Shown here one piece after another: positions 24,161-31,199 of a stretch of 35,020 nucleotides of DNA. The position numbers were made by a program, and so were the translations under genes. The stretch covers positions 34,381 to 69,400 of the forward strand of contig PXRR01000053.1 in NCBI GenBank assembly GCA_003021975.1, in the 5' to 3' direction. The notes under the pieces were generated by a model that was not told the DNA's origin, searched no databases, and saw only the letters and a list, made by a program, of their open reading frames with translations. This DNA comes from Halobacteriales archaeon QS_5_70_17. Lineage in GTDB: Archaea > Halobacteriota > Halobacteria > Halobacteriales > Haloarculaceae. Positions within the stretch are counted from its first letter, which is position 1; every line of letters starts with the position of its first letter.

Positions 24161-24640
24161 GGGGGCGGCTAGCTCGGTGAAAGTGAAACGTGGGAAGGCG
24201 TCAGAAGCGTCCCAGAGCGCGGCCTGGACTTCGTACGGTCAGTTCCACCGGGAGGAGAGAGACCGGTGGAGCGCGCCGCGGGGTCGTCCGACCGGGAGAT
24301 CCGCCCGCTCGTTCGGCCCCTCACTCCCGGACGACCCGACAGGTGTCGCCCCCTCGCGGGCGATGTCCCGGACTCGCGATCGGTGCTCTCGCCGGGCGCC
24401 CGGGTCGAACTGCGGGCGGACGCGGTCTCGGTCTCGGCCTCGGCCTCGGTCGCCTCGCCGACGTCGATCCCGAGGTCGTCGGTCGCCCGCTCTAAGTCGG
24501 CCGCGTCGGGCGGGACGTCCTCGTCGGTCCGTCTCGGCCGCCGGTTCCTTCTCCAAGACGCGAGCGCCGCGGAATACGTCCGCGTGCGAACACCGGCGGA
24601 GCCCGCCGGAACGAACAGGATCCTTCGAGAAAGCCCCCGC
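24161..24640 (-). other. Stretch without an intact gene; possible degraded acidic protein gene
   Basis: Between the zinc-finger pair and hisF no intact gene is found. On the minus strand, pieces in different frames look like haloarchaeal protein: FRGARVLEKEPAAETD (about 24515-24575), then PPDAADLERATDDLGIDVGE and an EAEAETETASAR run (about 24415-24520), then QFDPGARREHRSRVRDIARE (about 24350-24415). If joined they would form one acidic protein broken by two frame changes. No family is recognised, no start codon is in frame for the middle piece, and the repeated GCCTCG/GTCTCG hexamers at about 24423-24455 alone would give the acidic run. Treat as a candidate gene remnant. Confidence 0.3.
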
Positions 24641-24647
24641 GCCCCCG

Positions 24648-25463
24648 CTACAGCCGGATCGGGAGTCCTCGGTCGGCGAGGTATTCCTTGGTCTCGCGGA
24701 TCGAGTACTCGCCGAAGTGGAAGATGGAGGCGGCGAGGCCGGCGTCCGCACCGGCCTCGGTGAACACCTCGTACATGTCCTCCGGACCGCCACACCCCGA
24801 TGAGGCGATGACCGGCGTGGAGACGGACTCGCAGACCGACCGGGTCAGCGGGATGTCGTAGCCGTCCTTGGTCCCGTCGGCGTCGATGGAGTTGACGAAC
24901 AGTTCGCCCGCGCCGCGCCTCTCGGCCTCGCGGGCCCACTCGACGACGTCGACGCCGGTGCCCTCGCGGCCCCCCTTGACGGTGCACTCGAACCAGCACG
25001 ACTCCCCGTCGACGGTCGCGTAGTGCTCGCCGCCCTCGTCGTAGCGTCGGCGCGCGTCGACGCTGATGACGATACACTGGCTGCCGAAGGCGCCCGCGCC
25101 CTCCGTGATCAGCTCCGGGCGCTCCAGCGCGCCGGTGTTGATCGACACCTTGTCCGCGCCCGCCCGCAGCGTCTCCTTGACGTCGGCCCGGGTCCGGATC
25201 CCGCCCCCGACGGTCAGCGGGATGAACACCTCGTCGGCGACCCCTTCGACGACGCCGAGCATCGTCTCGCGGCCCTCGGCGCTCGCGGTGATGTCGAGGA
25301 GGACGAACTCGTCGGCGCCGGCCTCGTTGTACCGGCGGGCCATCTCGACCGGATCGCCGGTGTACTGGAGATCCTCGAAGTTGACGCCCGTGTAGACGGC
25401 GGCGTTCCCGTCCTCGTCGAGGTCGACGTCGATACACGGGATGATCCGCTTGGTCAGGGTCAT
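24648..25463 (-). CDS. hisF: Imidazole glycerol phosphate synthase, cyclase subunit
   Basis: A 271-residue TIM barrel that, with the glutaminase HisH, makes imidazole glycerol phosphate and AICAR in histidine synthesis. It begins [20 protein letters not shown] with the catalytic Asp (in CIDVD), has [36 protein letters not shown], the [16 protein letters not shown] block with the second catalytic Asp (NSIDADGT), and a C-terminal [13 protein letters not shown] phosphate-binding segment. The length is slightly above the bacterial norm (about 255) because of small acidic insertions. The gene is intact and stands alone; no other his genes are in the window. Confidence 0.97.
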   Translation of the reverse strand: MTLTKRIIPCIDVDLDEDGNAAVYTGVNFEDLQYTGDPVEMARRYNEAGADEFVLLDITASAEGRETMLGVVEGVADEVFIPLTVGGGIRTRADVKETLRAGADKVSINTGALERPELITEGAGAFGSQCIVISVDARRRYDEGGEHYATVDGESCWFECTVKGGREGTGVDVVEWAREAERRGAGELFVNSIDADGTKDGYDIPLTRSVCESVSTPVIASSGCGGPEDMYEVFTEAGADAGLAASIFHFGEYSIRETKEYLADRGLPIRL

Positions 25464-25602
25464 CTGATGGGACCGGGTACGCGGTCTGCCCTCAAATGGG
25501 GTCCGATCGGGCGCGAACTCCCGTCGCGGCCTCGAACCGCCGCGGCGACCGCCTCGACGGACGCGCGAGCCCCGATCCCGTCTCGTACCGGATTATTTCT
25601 AT

Positions 25603-25612
25603 CGTAATTACG
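25603..25612 (+). repeat. AT-rich palindrome upstream of the secreted-protein gene
   Basis: CGTAATTACG is a perfect 10-bp inverted repeat, itself flanked by a less perfect one (ATCGT … ACGAT, 25601-25618). It is the most AT-rich spot between hisF and the gene at 25668 and may be a regulator-binding or promoter element. Confidence 0.3.
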
Positions 25613-25667
25613 CACGATCGGTCCTTGCTTGTGCATAACTAACACCGTGTCGGGAGAGCGCGGGTGC

Positions 25668-26627
25668 ATGCGGACTGACTACTCACGATTCGCCGCCGTA
25701 CTGATCGCCGCCCTCGTCGTCGCCTCGTTCGGCGTGGCCACGGCGAGCGGACTCCCGCAGGCCGGGCCCGGTCAGAGTACGGGCGCGAGCGCCGAGGCTG
25801 CGGGCGCCGTCCAGGACGACGATAGCGATAACGACCCGCTGCGCGTCGTCGGTATCGACCTCGACCAGCGGACGGTAGCGCAGGGCGAGACCGTGACGGG
25901 CGAGGTGACGATATCGAACCGGGGCAGCGAGGCCGACACCAGCGACGTCGAGGTAACCTTCGGACAGTTCCTGGGAGAAGAGGGAGAGTTCGCGGGCAGA
26001 GCGGAGCACACGGCCACCCGCGAGGTGTCGCTCGACCCCGGCGAGGAGACGACTTTCGAGTTCGAACTCTCGACCGAGAACCTCCCGCCTTCCGACGCTC
26101 CCGCGGAGTACGGGGTCTTCGCCATGGTCGAGGAGGGCGGCCACATGGAGTTCACGGCCCTCGACGTCGTGCCCGGCGGTGACGGGACGGTCCACTACCA
26201 GGTCGACTTCATCCAGGGCACCAACCAGAACTACCTCGGGCCGGCGGGTGCGAACCAGTTGACGAACGCCTTCTACGGCGATCAGGACCGGCTGATCCGC
26301 TACCTCCACGGCTCGACCGACGAGGCCGTCACCCGCGGCGGGTCGCCGGGGCCGGACGCCCTCGCCGACGAGTACGACGACTGCGTCGACAGCGGTTACA
26401 TCTCCGTGAACAACGGCACCGCGTCGGTCACCTTTACGGTCGAGGAGGGCTGCGAACTGCGGCTGACGCTGGTGGCCTACGTCAAGCCGGGACCGGGGTT
26501 CGACGAGGCGTATCTCCAGCGGTCCTTCGACCGCGGCACGGAGGTCTTCGGACCGGGGACGCACACGCTGACGGCCCAGCTCCCGACGGAGGACAACTAC
26601 TCGGAGCTACGCCTGAGAGACTCGTAG
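25668..26627 (+). CDS. Secreted protein with CARDB-like domain, function unknown
   Basis: A 319-residue exported protein. Residues 1-28 form a Sec-type signal (MRTDYSRFAAVLIAALVVAS followed by an Ala-rich end), then an acidic, Gln/Gly/Ala-rich linker. At about residues 60-170 there is an Ig-like CARDB-type domain: VVGIDLDQRTVAQGETVTGE, VTISNRGSEADTSDVEV and SLDPGEETTFEFEL. The second half (VHYQVDFIQGTNQNYLGPAG, two cysteines in DDCVDS and EEGCELR, then LVAYVKPGPGFDE) is not recognised; the cysteines may form a disulphide. No anchor is seen at the end. A TATA-like GCATAACT lies about 30 nt upstream of the ATG. It stands alone between hisF and a small membrane protein. Confidence 0.75.
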   Translation: MRTDYSRFAAVLIAALVVASFGVATASGLPQAGPGQSTGASAEAAGAVQDDDSDNDPLRVVGIDLDQRTVAQGETVTGEVTISNRGSEADTSDVEVTFGQFLGEEGEFAGRAEHTATREVSLDPGEETTFEFELSTENLPPSDAPAEYGVFAMVEEGGHMEFTALDVVPGGDGTVHYQVDFIQGTNQNYLGPAGANQLTNAFYGDQDRLIRYLHGSTDEAVTRGGSPGPDALADEYDDCVDSGYISVNNGTASVTFTVEEGCELRLTLVAYVKPGPGFDEAYLQRSFDRGTEVFGPGTHTLTAQLPTEDNYSELRLRDS

Positions 26628-26749
26628 CTGAGTCTCCGCGCCGTCGCTCCGACTCGTACCGGACGCGTCCTCCCGGCGGTCCGGTCCGGGACGGCCGCGG
26701 GCGCGGGCACTCCGACAGGGCAAAGTAGCCGCCCCCGCGAGAGGTTCGT

Positions 26750-27001
26750 ATGGCCGAAGACAGCGCGGCGAGCGACCCGCGGACGAGCGAGGAGGGCGGC
26801 GCCGACGCGCCCGGCGAGAGCGAAGCGCTCGAGACCGACGACCACTCCGATCCCCACGAGCAGACGCCCGAACCCCGTCCGGACCACCGCCAGACCGCCC
26901 CGCAGGGACCGTACACGTCCCGACAGACCGGGATCGGCTCCCTCATCGTGGTCCTCGGGATGGTGCTCGTCTTCGTCGTCCCCGTCGTCCTGACGCTGTG
27001 A
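26750..27001 (+). CDS. Small acidic protein with one C-terminal membrane helix
   Basis: An 83-residue protein. The first 55 residues are highly acidic and low in complexity (Asp, Glu, Ser, Pro, His), then PYTSRQTGIG leads into a single hydrophobic helix SLIVVLGMVLVFVVPVVLTL at the very end. The helix-then-stop layout and the PYTSRxxGIG lead are typical of short haloarchaeal membrane proteins of unknown role. The start fits because upstream in-frame sequence is not acidic. No partner can be named; it is 122 nt after the secreted protein gene and 191 nt before the next gene. Confidence 0.7.
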   Translation: MAEDSAASDPRTSEEGGADAPGESEALETDDHSDPHEQTPEPRPDHRQTAPQGPYTSRQTGIGSLIVVLGMVLVFVVPVVLTL

Positions 27002-27159
27002 GCCGAGCAGTGAGCGGGGGTCTCGCTCGCGCCCGCGGACGGGACTGCCGCTTCTACCGCCGCTGCCACTGACGGGCCGGCCGGCGCGTCCGCCAGTCGC
27101 TGGCCGCCCGCGCCCGCTCGACGCCGGAGCCGTCGCTCGATCCCCGGGCGGCCCGCAGG

Positions 27160-27166
27160 TATTTGT
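27160..27166 (+). promoter_or_regulatory. TATA-like element before the large membrane protein gene
   Basis: TATTTGT in CAGGTATTTGTTCGG, 27-33 nt before the ATG at 27193 (or 21-27 before an in-frame GTG at 27187). Confidence 0.45.
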
Positions 27167-27192
27167 TCGGGGGTCGCCAACCCGGAGTGAAG

Positions 27193-28434
27193 ATGGCCGA
27201 GGGACCGGAGTGGTTCGCGGTGGGGTTGCTCGTCGCCGCCTTTCTCCTCGTCGCGGGGACGGTCGGCGGGGTCACGTCGCCCTCGCCCGGGGAGACGTCC
27301 CCGCCGAGTTCTCACGCGGTGTCCGACGACCCGCTGCTCGTCGAACTGCGCGACGACGGGGAGCCCGCCCACCACCTCTGGCCGTACACCAGCAGGCGGA
27401 AGACCTTCGACAGCAGGACGCTGGGGATCAACGTCGTCGTCTACGAGGACCCCGTCATCGTCCGGCGGGCGATGGCCGGGGGGACCGCCATCGAGTGGAT
27501 CCCGGCCAACAACACGACGACCGACGCCGACGCCGAGACCCACTCTATCGAGATCGACGGGCGGGGGATCGCGTGGAGCGACGCCGAGGGCGCGGTGCGG
27601 TACACCTACGTCGAGACGAGCGACGGCGAGAAGCGGTGGCTGCGCGAACGCTTCCAGGTCCGGGACGGCCCCTACCTCGGCTCGCGGGACCACATCCGCG
27701 CCTACGGGGTCCGCGACGGCGGCTGGACGGCCATGCAGGCCCACACCGAACACTGGGACTGGTTCCGCCTGCGCCACAGCGTCTCGGGAGTGACGGACGC
27801 ACAGCAGCGCGTCGAGATGGACTTCATGGAGGCGCGGTTCGTCGACGACGTCGCCCGGAGCTACTACGGCAACGGCGACACCGCCGACGACGACGGCTGG
27901 GTGACGGTCGTCTCGCTGGACGGGCGGCTGGCGGTCCTGGGGGCGGTCCTGGGGGCCGTCGCCCTCCCCTCGCGGCGGGAACTCCGCGAGCGGTTCGACG
28001 TCACCGACCTCCGAGAGGTCGCCGACGCGCTCGCGCCGCTGCTCGTTCCCGGGGCCCTGTATCTCGGCGTCCGCCTCGGCGGAATCGCGCTGGAGACGAC
28101 CACCGGCGCGCCGCCGAAACTCATCGCCGCCACGCTCTACCCGGTGATCGCCGTCGGCGTCCCGGGGTTCGCGTTCGTCCTCCCGCGACGGCGGGCCCGG
28201 ATCACTGCCTTCGTGCTGGTCGCCGCCGGCCTCAGCGCCGCGTTCTTCGCGGACTACCTCCTGTTGGGCATCGACGTGCTCTCGCTGCGGTCGATCCACT
28301 ACCGCGGCGCCGTGGTGCTCTCGGCGGGGCTGGTCGCCGCCGGCGGCGCGGACGGACGCGACCGCGAGATCGCCGCCACGGGCGTCGTCTGCTGGTTAGC
28401 GACCCTCGTCGCCCCGCTGGTCGGCGCGGTCTGA
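27193..28434 (+). CDS. Membrane protein with large extracytoplasmic domain (distantly LssY_C-like), unknown function
   Basis: A 413-residue protein. An N-terminal helix (about 6-27, WFAVGLLVAAFLLVAGTVGG) anchors a domain of about 200 residues that is outside the membrane: LWPYTSRRKTFDSRTLGINV, IAWSDAEGAVRYTYVETSDG, RDHIRAYGVRDGGWTAMQAH, then WDWFRLRHSV and QRVEMDFMEARFVDDV. From about residue 240 there are six or so further hydrophobic segments. The middle domain recalls the LssY C-terminal domain, which in bacteria is often fused to PAP2 or DedA membrane domains; I could not verify this. That resemblance is notable because a PAP2-type phosphatase gene lies two genes downstream. An in-frame GTG at 27187 is an alternative start. 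Confidence 0.7.
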   Translation: MAEGPEWFAVGLLVAAFLLVAGTVGGVTSPSPGETSPPSSHAVSDDPLLVELRDDGEPAHHLWPYTSRRKTFDSRTLGINVVVYEDPVIVRRAMAGGTAIEWIPANNTTTDADAETHSIEIDGRGIAWSDAEGAVRYTYVETSDGEKRWLRERFQVRDGPYLGSRDHIRAYGVRDGGWTAMQAHTEHWDWFRLRHSVSGVTDAQQRVEMDFMEARFVDDVARSYYGNGDTADDDGWVTVVSLDGRLAVLGAVLGAVALPSRRELRERFDVTDLREVADALAPLLVPGALYLGVRLGGIALETTTGAPPKLIAATLYPVIAVGVPGFAFVLPRRRARITAFVLVAAGLSAAFFADYLLLGIDVLSLRSIHYRGAVVLSAGLVAAGGADGRDREIAATGVVCWLATLVAPLVGAV

Positions 28435-28453
28435 GACCGCACGACCACACGAG

Positions 28454-28460
28454 TTATATT
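28454..28460 (+). promoter_or_regulatory. TATA box of the permuted binding-protein/PAP2 operon
   Basis: TTATATT in GAGTTATATTTCC. It would place transcription start near 28484, leaving a leader of about 23 nt that contains GGAG at 28496-28499, seven bases before the GTG at 28507. Confidence 0.6.
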
Positions 28461-28506
28461 TCCAGGTGATCTCGTTTCGTGACGGTCGACGATTCGGAGT
28501 CCATCT

Positions 28507-30312
28507 GTGGGTACTGTACACATGGAATTGAAGACGCAGACGACGACGCGCCGAGCCCTCCTTCGCGGCGCCGCGAGCCTCTCGCTCGCAGCGACGGCCG
28601 GGTGCGTGGGCGACCTCCGGAACGTGGTCGGTCGCGACCAGTCCGACCGCGTCTCGCTGCGCGTCAAGACGCTCCCGACTGACTCGGACCCCCACGCGAT
28701 CCACGTGGCCCGCCGGCTCACGAACGCGCTCGAGGCGGTGGGCGCGGAGGTGGAACTGCTCCCGATGGTCGAGGAGGAACTCTACCGCGACGTGCTGATC
28801 AACCACCAGTTCGACCTCTACGTCGCGCCGTTTCACGGCGAGCGGGACCCGGACTTCCTCCGGCCGCTGTTTCACTCCCGGTACGCCAGCGAGCGCGGCT
28901 GGCAGAACCCTTTCGGCTACTCCGATCTCGAACTCGACGACCTCCTGGAGCGCCAGCGCCGGACCGCCGGCGACACGCGCCGGTCGATCGTCGCAGACGC
29001 CCAGACGGCCGTCGCGGAGGCCCAGCCTTGCACCGTCGTCGCGTTCGCCGACGAGATCCTCGCGGCCCGCGACGACCGGTTCGCCGGCTGGCGGCACGTG
29101 CGCCCGACGCGTTCGCTGGCCTACCTGGCGGTCCGATCCGTCGACGGGGCCGGTGAGGCCGGCGAGGCCGACGGGCAGTCGACTCTGACCGCGCTGTTGC
29201 GCGACAAGCGGCCGACGCGCAACCTCAATCCGATCGCCGTCGAGCACCGCCGCCGGGGGACCGTCACTGGACTGCTCTACGACGCCCTCGGGACGTGGTA
29301 CGGCGGCGACGTCGAACCGTGGCTGGCCGCCGACTGGCGCTGGGACGTGCACGACGACGGCGGCCAGCACGCCACTATCCCGCTGCGGGAGGCGCGGTGG
29401 CACGACGGCGAACCGGTGACGGCCGGCGACGTCGCGTTCACCTACCGGTTCCTCTCCGACACCTCTCTCGGCCGGGCGGACTCTCCGGTCCCGACCGAGC
29501 GCTTCCGCGGGGAGGCCTCGCTCGTCGAGGGGGTCTCGGCGATCGACGAGCGGACCGTCGGGATCGCCTTCGGGGAGACCACCAAGGCGGTCGCCCGGCG
29601 GGCGCTGACGGTGCCGATCCTCCCCGAACACGTCTGGAGCGAGCGGACGGGGTCGGCGTCGGTCGCCGGCGTCGAGGTCGACGAGGGGACGACGACCGCC
29701 CTCGTCACCGACAACCTCGAGGCCGTCGGCAGCGGCCCCTTCGAGGTCCGAGAGGTCGAGACCGACCGCAGGGTCGTCCTGACGGCCGCCGCCGAGCACT
29801 TCTCGGAATCGATCGGCGGTTCACTCGGGACGGTCGTCGGCGCCGTCCCCTACGATCGACTGGTCTTCCGGCCGCTGCCCTCCGACGAGGTCGCCGTCGA
29901 GACGCTCGCGGCCGGCGACGCCGACGTCGTCGCGAGTTCGCTCGGTCCGGGCGCCGTCCCCCAGGTGGGCTACGCCGACGCCGTGAACCTGATCGTCAAG
30001 CCCTCCCGGACGTTCTACCACGTCGGGTACAACACGCGGCGGGCGCCGCTGTCGAACCCCCGATTCCGGCGTGCGGTCGCGCGCCTGATCGACAAGGGGG
30101 CCGTCGTCGACGACGTCTTCGACGGCTACTCCCGCCCCACCGCCAGCCCCGTCGCGGACCGGGACTGGATCGCGCCCGCCCTCGAGTGGTCGGGGGAGGA
30201 CCCGGTGCTCCCGTTCGCGGGCGAGAACGGGGAACTCGACGTCGAGAGCGCCCGCCAGGAGTTCGTCGACGCGGGCTACAGCTACCACGACGGCGGGCTC
30301 TACGCCCGGTGA
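28507..30312 (+). CDS. Substrate-binding lipoprotein of the SBP_bac_5 (peptide/nickel) family with circularly permuted domain order
   Basis: A 601-residue Tat lipoprotein: twin arginine at residues 15-16 (TTTRRALLRGAASLSL) and lipobox Cys33. After the signal, residues 49-200 match what is normally the C-terminal part of the family: VSLRVKTLPTDSDPHAIHVA, LINHQFDLYVAPFHGERDPD and NPFGYSDLELDDLLERQRRT. Following a Gly/Ala/Glu linker (about 211-224), the usual N-terminal part appears: STLTALLRDKRPTRNLNPI, LYDALGTWYGGDVEPWLAAD and LREARWHDGEPVTAGDVAFT. The protein ends at ARQEFVDAGYSYHDGG, exactly where normal members go on into the segment found here at the N-terminus. The GTG start fits a GGAG ribosome site seven bases before it; ATG at 28522 is the alternative. 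It overlaps the PAP2 gene by GTGA. No ABC permease or ATPase is adjacent. Confidence 0.88.
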   Translation: MGTVHMELKTQTTTRRALLRGAASLSLAATAGCVGDLRNVVGRDQSDRVSLRVKTLPTDSDPHAIHVARRLTNALEAVGAEVELLPMVEEELYRDVLINHQFDLYVAPFHGERDPDFLRPLFHSRYASERGWQNPFGYSDLELDDLLERQRRTAGDTRRSIVADAQTAVAEAQPCTVVAFADEILAARDDRFAGWRHVRPTRSLAYLAVRSVDGAGEAGEADGQSTLTALLRDKRPTRNLNPIAVEHRRRGTVTGLLYDALGTWYGGDVEPWLAADWRWDVHDDGGQHATIPLREARWHDGEPVTAGDVAFTYRFLSDTSLGRADSPVPTERFRGEASLVEGVSAIDERTVGIAFGETTKAVARRALTVPILPEHVWSERTGSASVAGVEVDEGTTTALVTDNLEAVGSGPFEVREVETDRRVVLTAAAEHFSESIGGSLGTVVGAVPYDRLVFRPLPSDEVAVETLAAGDADVVASSLGPGAVPQVGYADAVNLIVKPSRTFYHVGYNTRRAPLSNPRFRRAVARLIDKGAVVDDVFDGYSRPTASPVADRDWIAPALEWSGEDPVLPFAGENGELDVESARQEFVDAGYSYHDGGLYAR

Positions 30313-31181
30313 TCCCCGTGCAGTTGGGCGACGTCCCCGTCGGACTGCTCGCCGTCCTCCTGCAGGTCGTCGCCATCTGCGGGGCGATGCTGGCGGCGGC
30401 GGCGCTGCTCGTCGTCGGACCCCGCCGACTCGTCCGGACTGGCCGGGAGGTCCCCGATCGACTGCGGGCGGTCGCACCCAGCCTCGTCCTGCTCGGCGCC
30501 GTCCTGCTGGTGAACAAGGTCGCCCGCGACTACGGGCCGGGGGTCTCCTGGACCATCGGCTGGAACGTCACCGGGATCATCTTCGGGATCGAGGGGACCT
30601 TCGTCGCGTGGGTCCAGTCGCTTGCGACGCCGCCGCTGACGGCGTACTTCTCGTTCGCGTACGTCTACGGCTACGTGTTCCTGCTGGTCTTCCCGCTGAT
30701 CGCGTACCTCTCGCTGTCGGACCCGGACCCGCTGCGCCGGACGGCGGTGGCCTACGCGCTCAACTACGCCATCGGACTGGCCTGTTACGTCGTCTTCGTC
30801 TCCTACGGGCCGCGCAACCTGATCCCGGACCTCGTCGATCCGTTGCTGTACAGCAACTACCCGACCTCGCGGCTGCTCACGCAGGAGGTGAACCGGAACA
30901 CGAACGTCTTCCCCTCGCTGCACACCTCGCTGTCGGTGACCGTCGCCCTGCTGGCCCGGGAGACCCGCGATCGCTACCCGCTGTGGACGCCGATCGCGGT
31001 CGCGCTGGCCGCGAGCATCGTGATCGCGACCGTCTACCTGGGCATCCACTGGGGGATCGACGTGCTCGCCGGGATCGCGCTCGCAGTCGGCAGCGTCAGG
31101 GGCGCGCGCGCCCTCGTCGACCAGAACGCCCCCGGCGAGCGCCCGGCGTGGCTGGACGCGCTCGTCGCCCGCTTCGGGTAG
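30309..31181 (+). CDS. PAP2 superfamily phosphatase/phosphotransferase, integral membrane
   Basis: A 290-residue protein with about six to seven hydrophobic helices. The PAP2 motifs are in order: KVARDYGPG (first motif, Lys/Arg), FPSLHTSLSVTVALL (second motif with His) and HWGIDVLAGIAL (third motif with His and Asp). The FPSLHT and HWGxDVLAG forms resemble the PAP2_3/inositol phosphoryl-transferase branch (Aur1-like) rather than classical PgpB. It probably hydrolyses or transfers a phosphate group of a lipid at the outer face of the membrane. The GTG at 30309 overlaps the stop of the binding-protein gene (GTGA); a second GTG at 30318 is possible. It is convergent with purL, with 18 nt between. 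Confidence 0.88.
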   Translation: MIPVQLGDVPVGLLAVLLQVVAICGAMLAAAALLVVGPRRLVRTGREVPDRLRAVAPSLVLLGAVLLVNKVARDYGPGVSWTIGWNVTGIIFGIEGTFVAWVQSLATPPLTAYFSFAYVYGYVFLLVFPLIAYLSLSDPDPLRRTAVAYALNYAIGLACYVVFVSYGPRNLIPDLVDPLLYSNYPTSRLLTQEVNRNTNVFPSLHTSLSVTVALLARETRDRYPLWTPIAVALAASIVIATVYLGIHWGIDVLAGIALAVGSVRGARALVDQNAPGERPAWLDALVARFG

Positions 31182-31199
31182 TCCGGCCGGCGGCCCGCG

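Noticed and set aside
24423-24455. Hexamer repeats GCCTCG/GTCTCG as a tandem-repeat element
   Set aside because: Too short and irregular; equivalent to an acidic Glu-Ala/Glu-Thr coding run on the minus strand.
28479-28682. Short frame starting VTVDDSESICGYCTHGIEDA with a CxxC
   Set aside because: Its start falls at or before the expected transcription start, and it soon overlaps the signal peptide of the binding lipoprotein in another frame.
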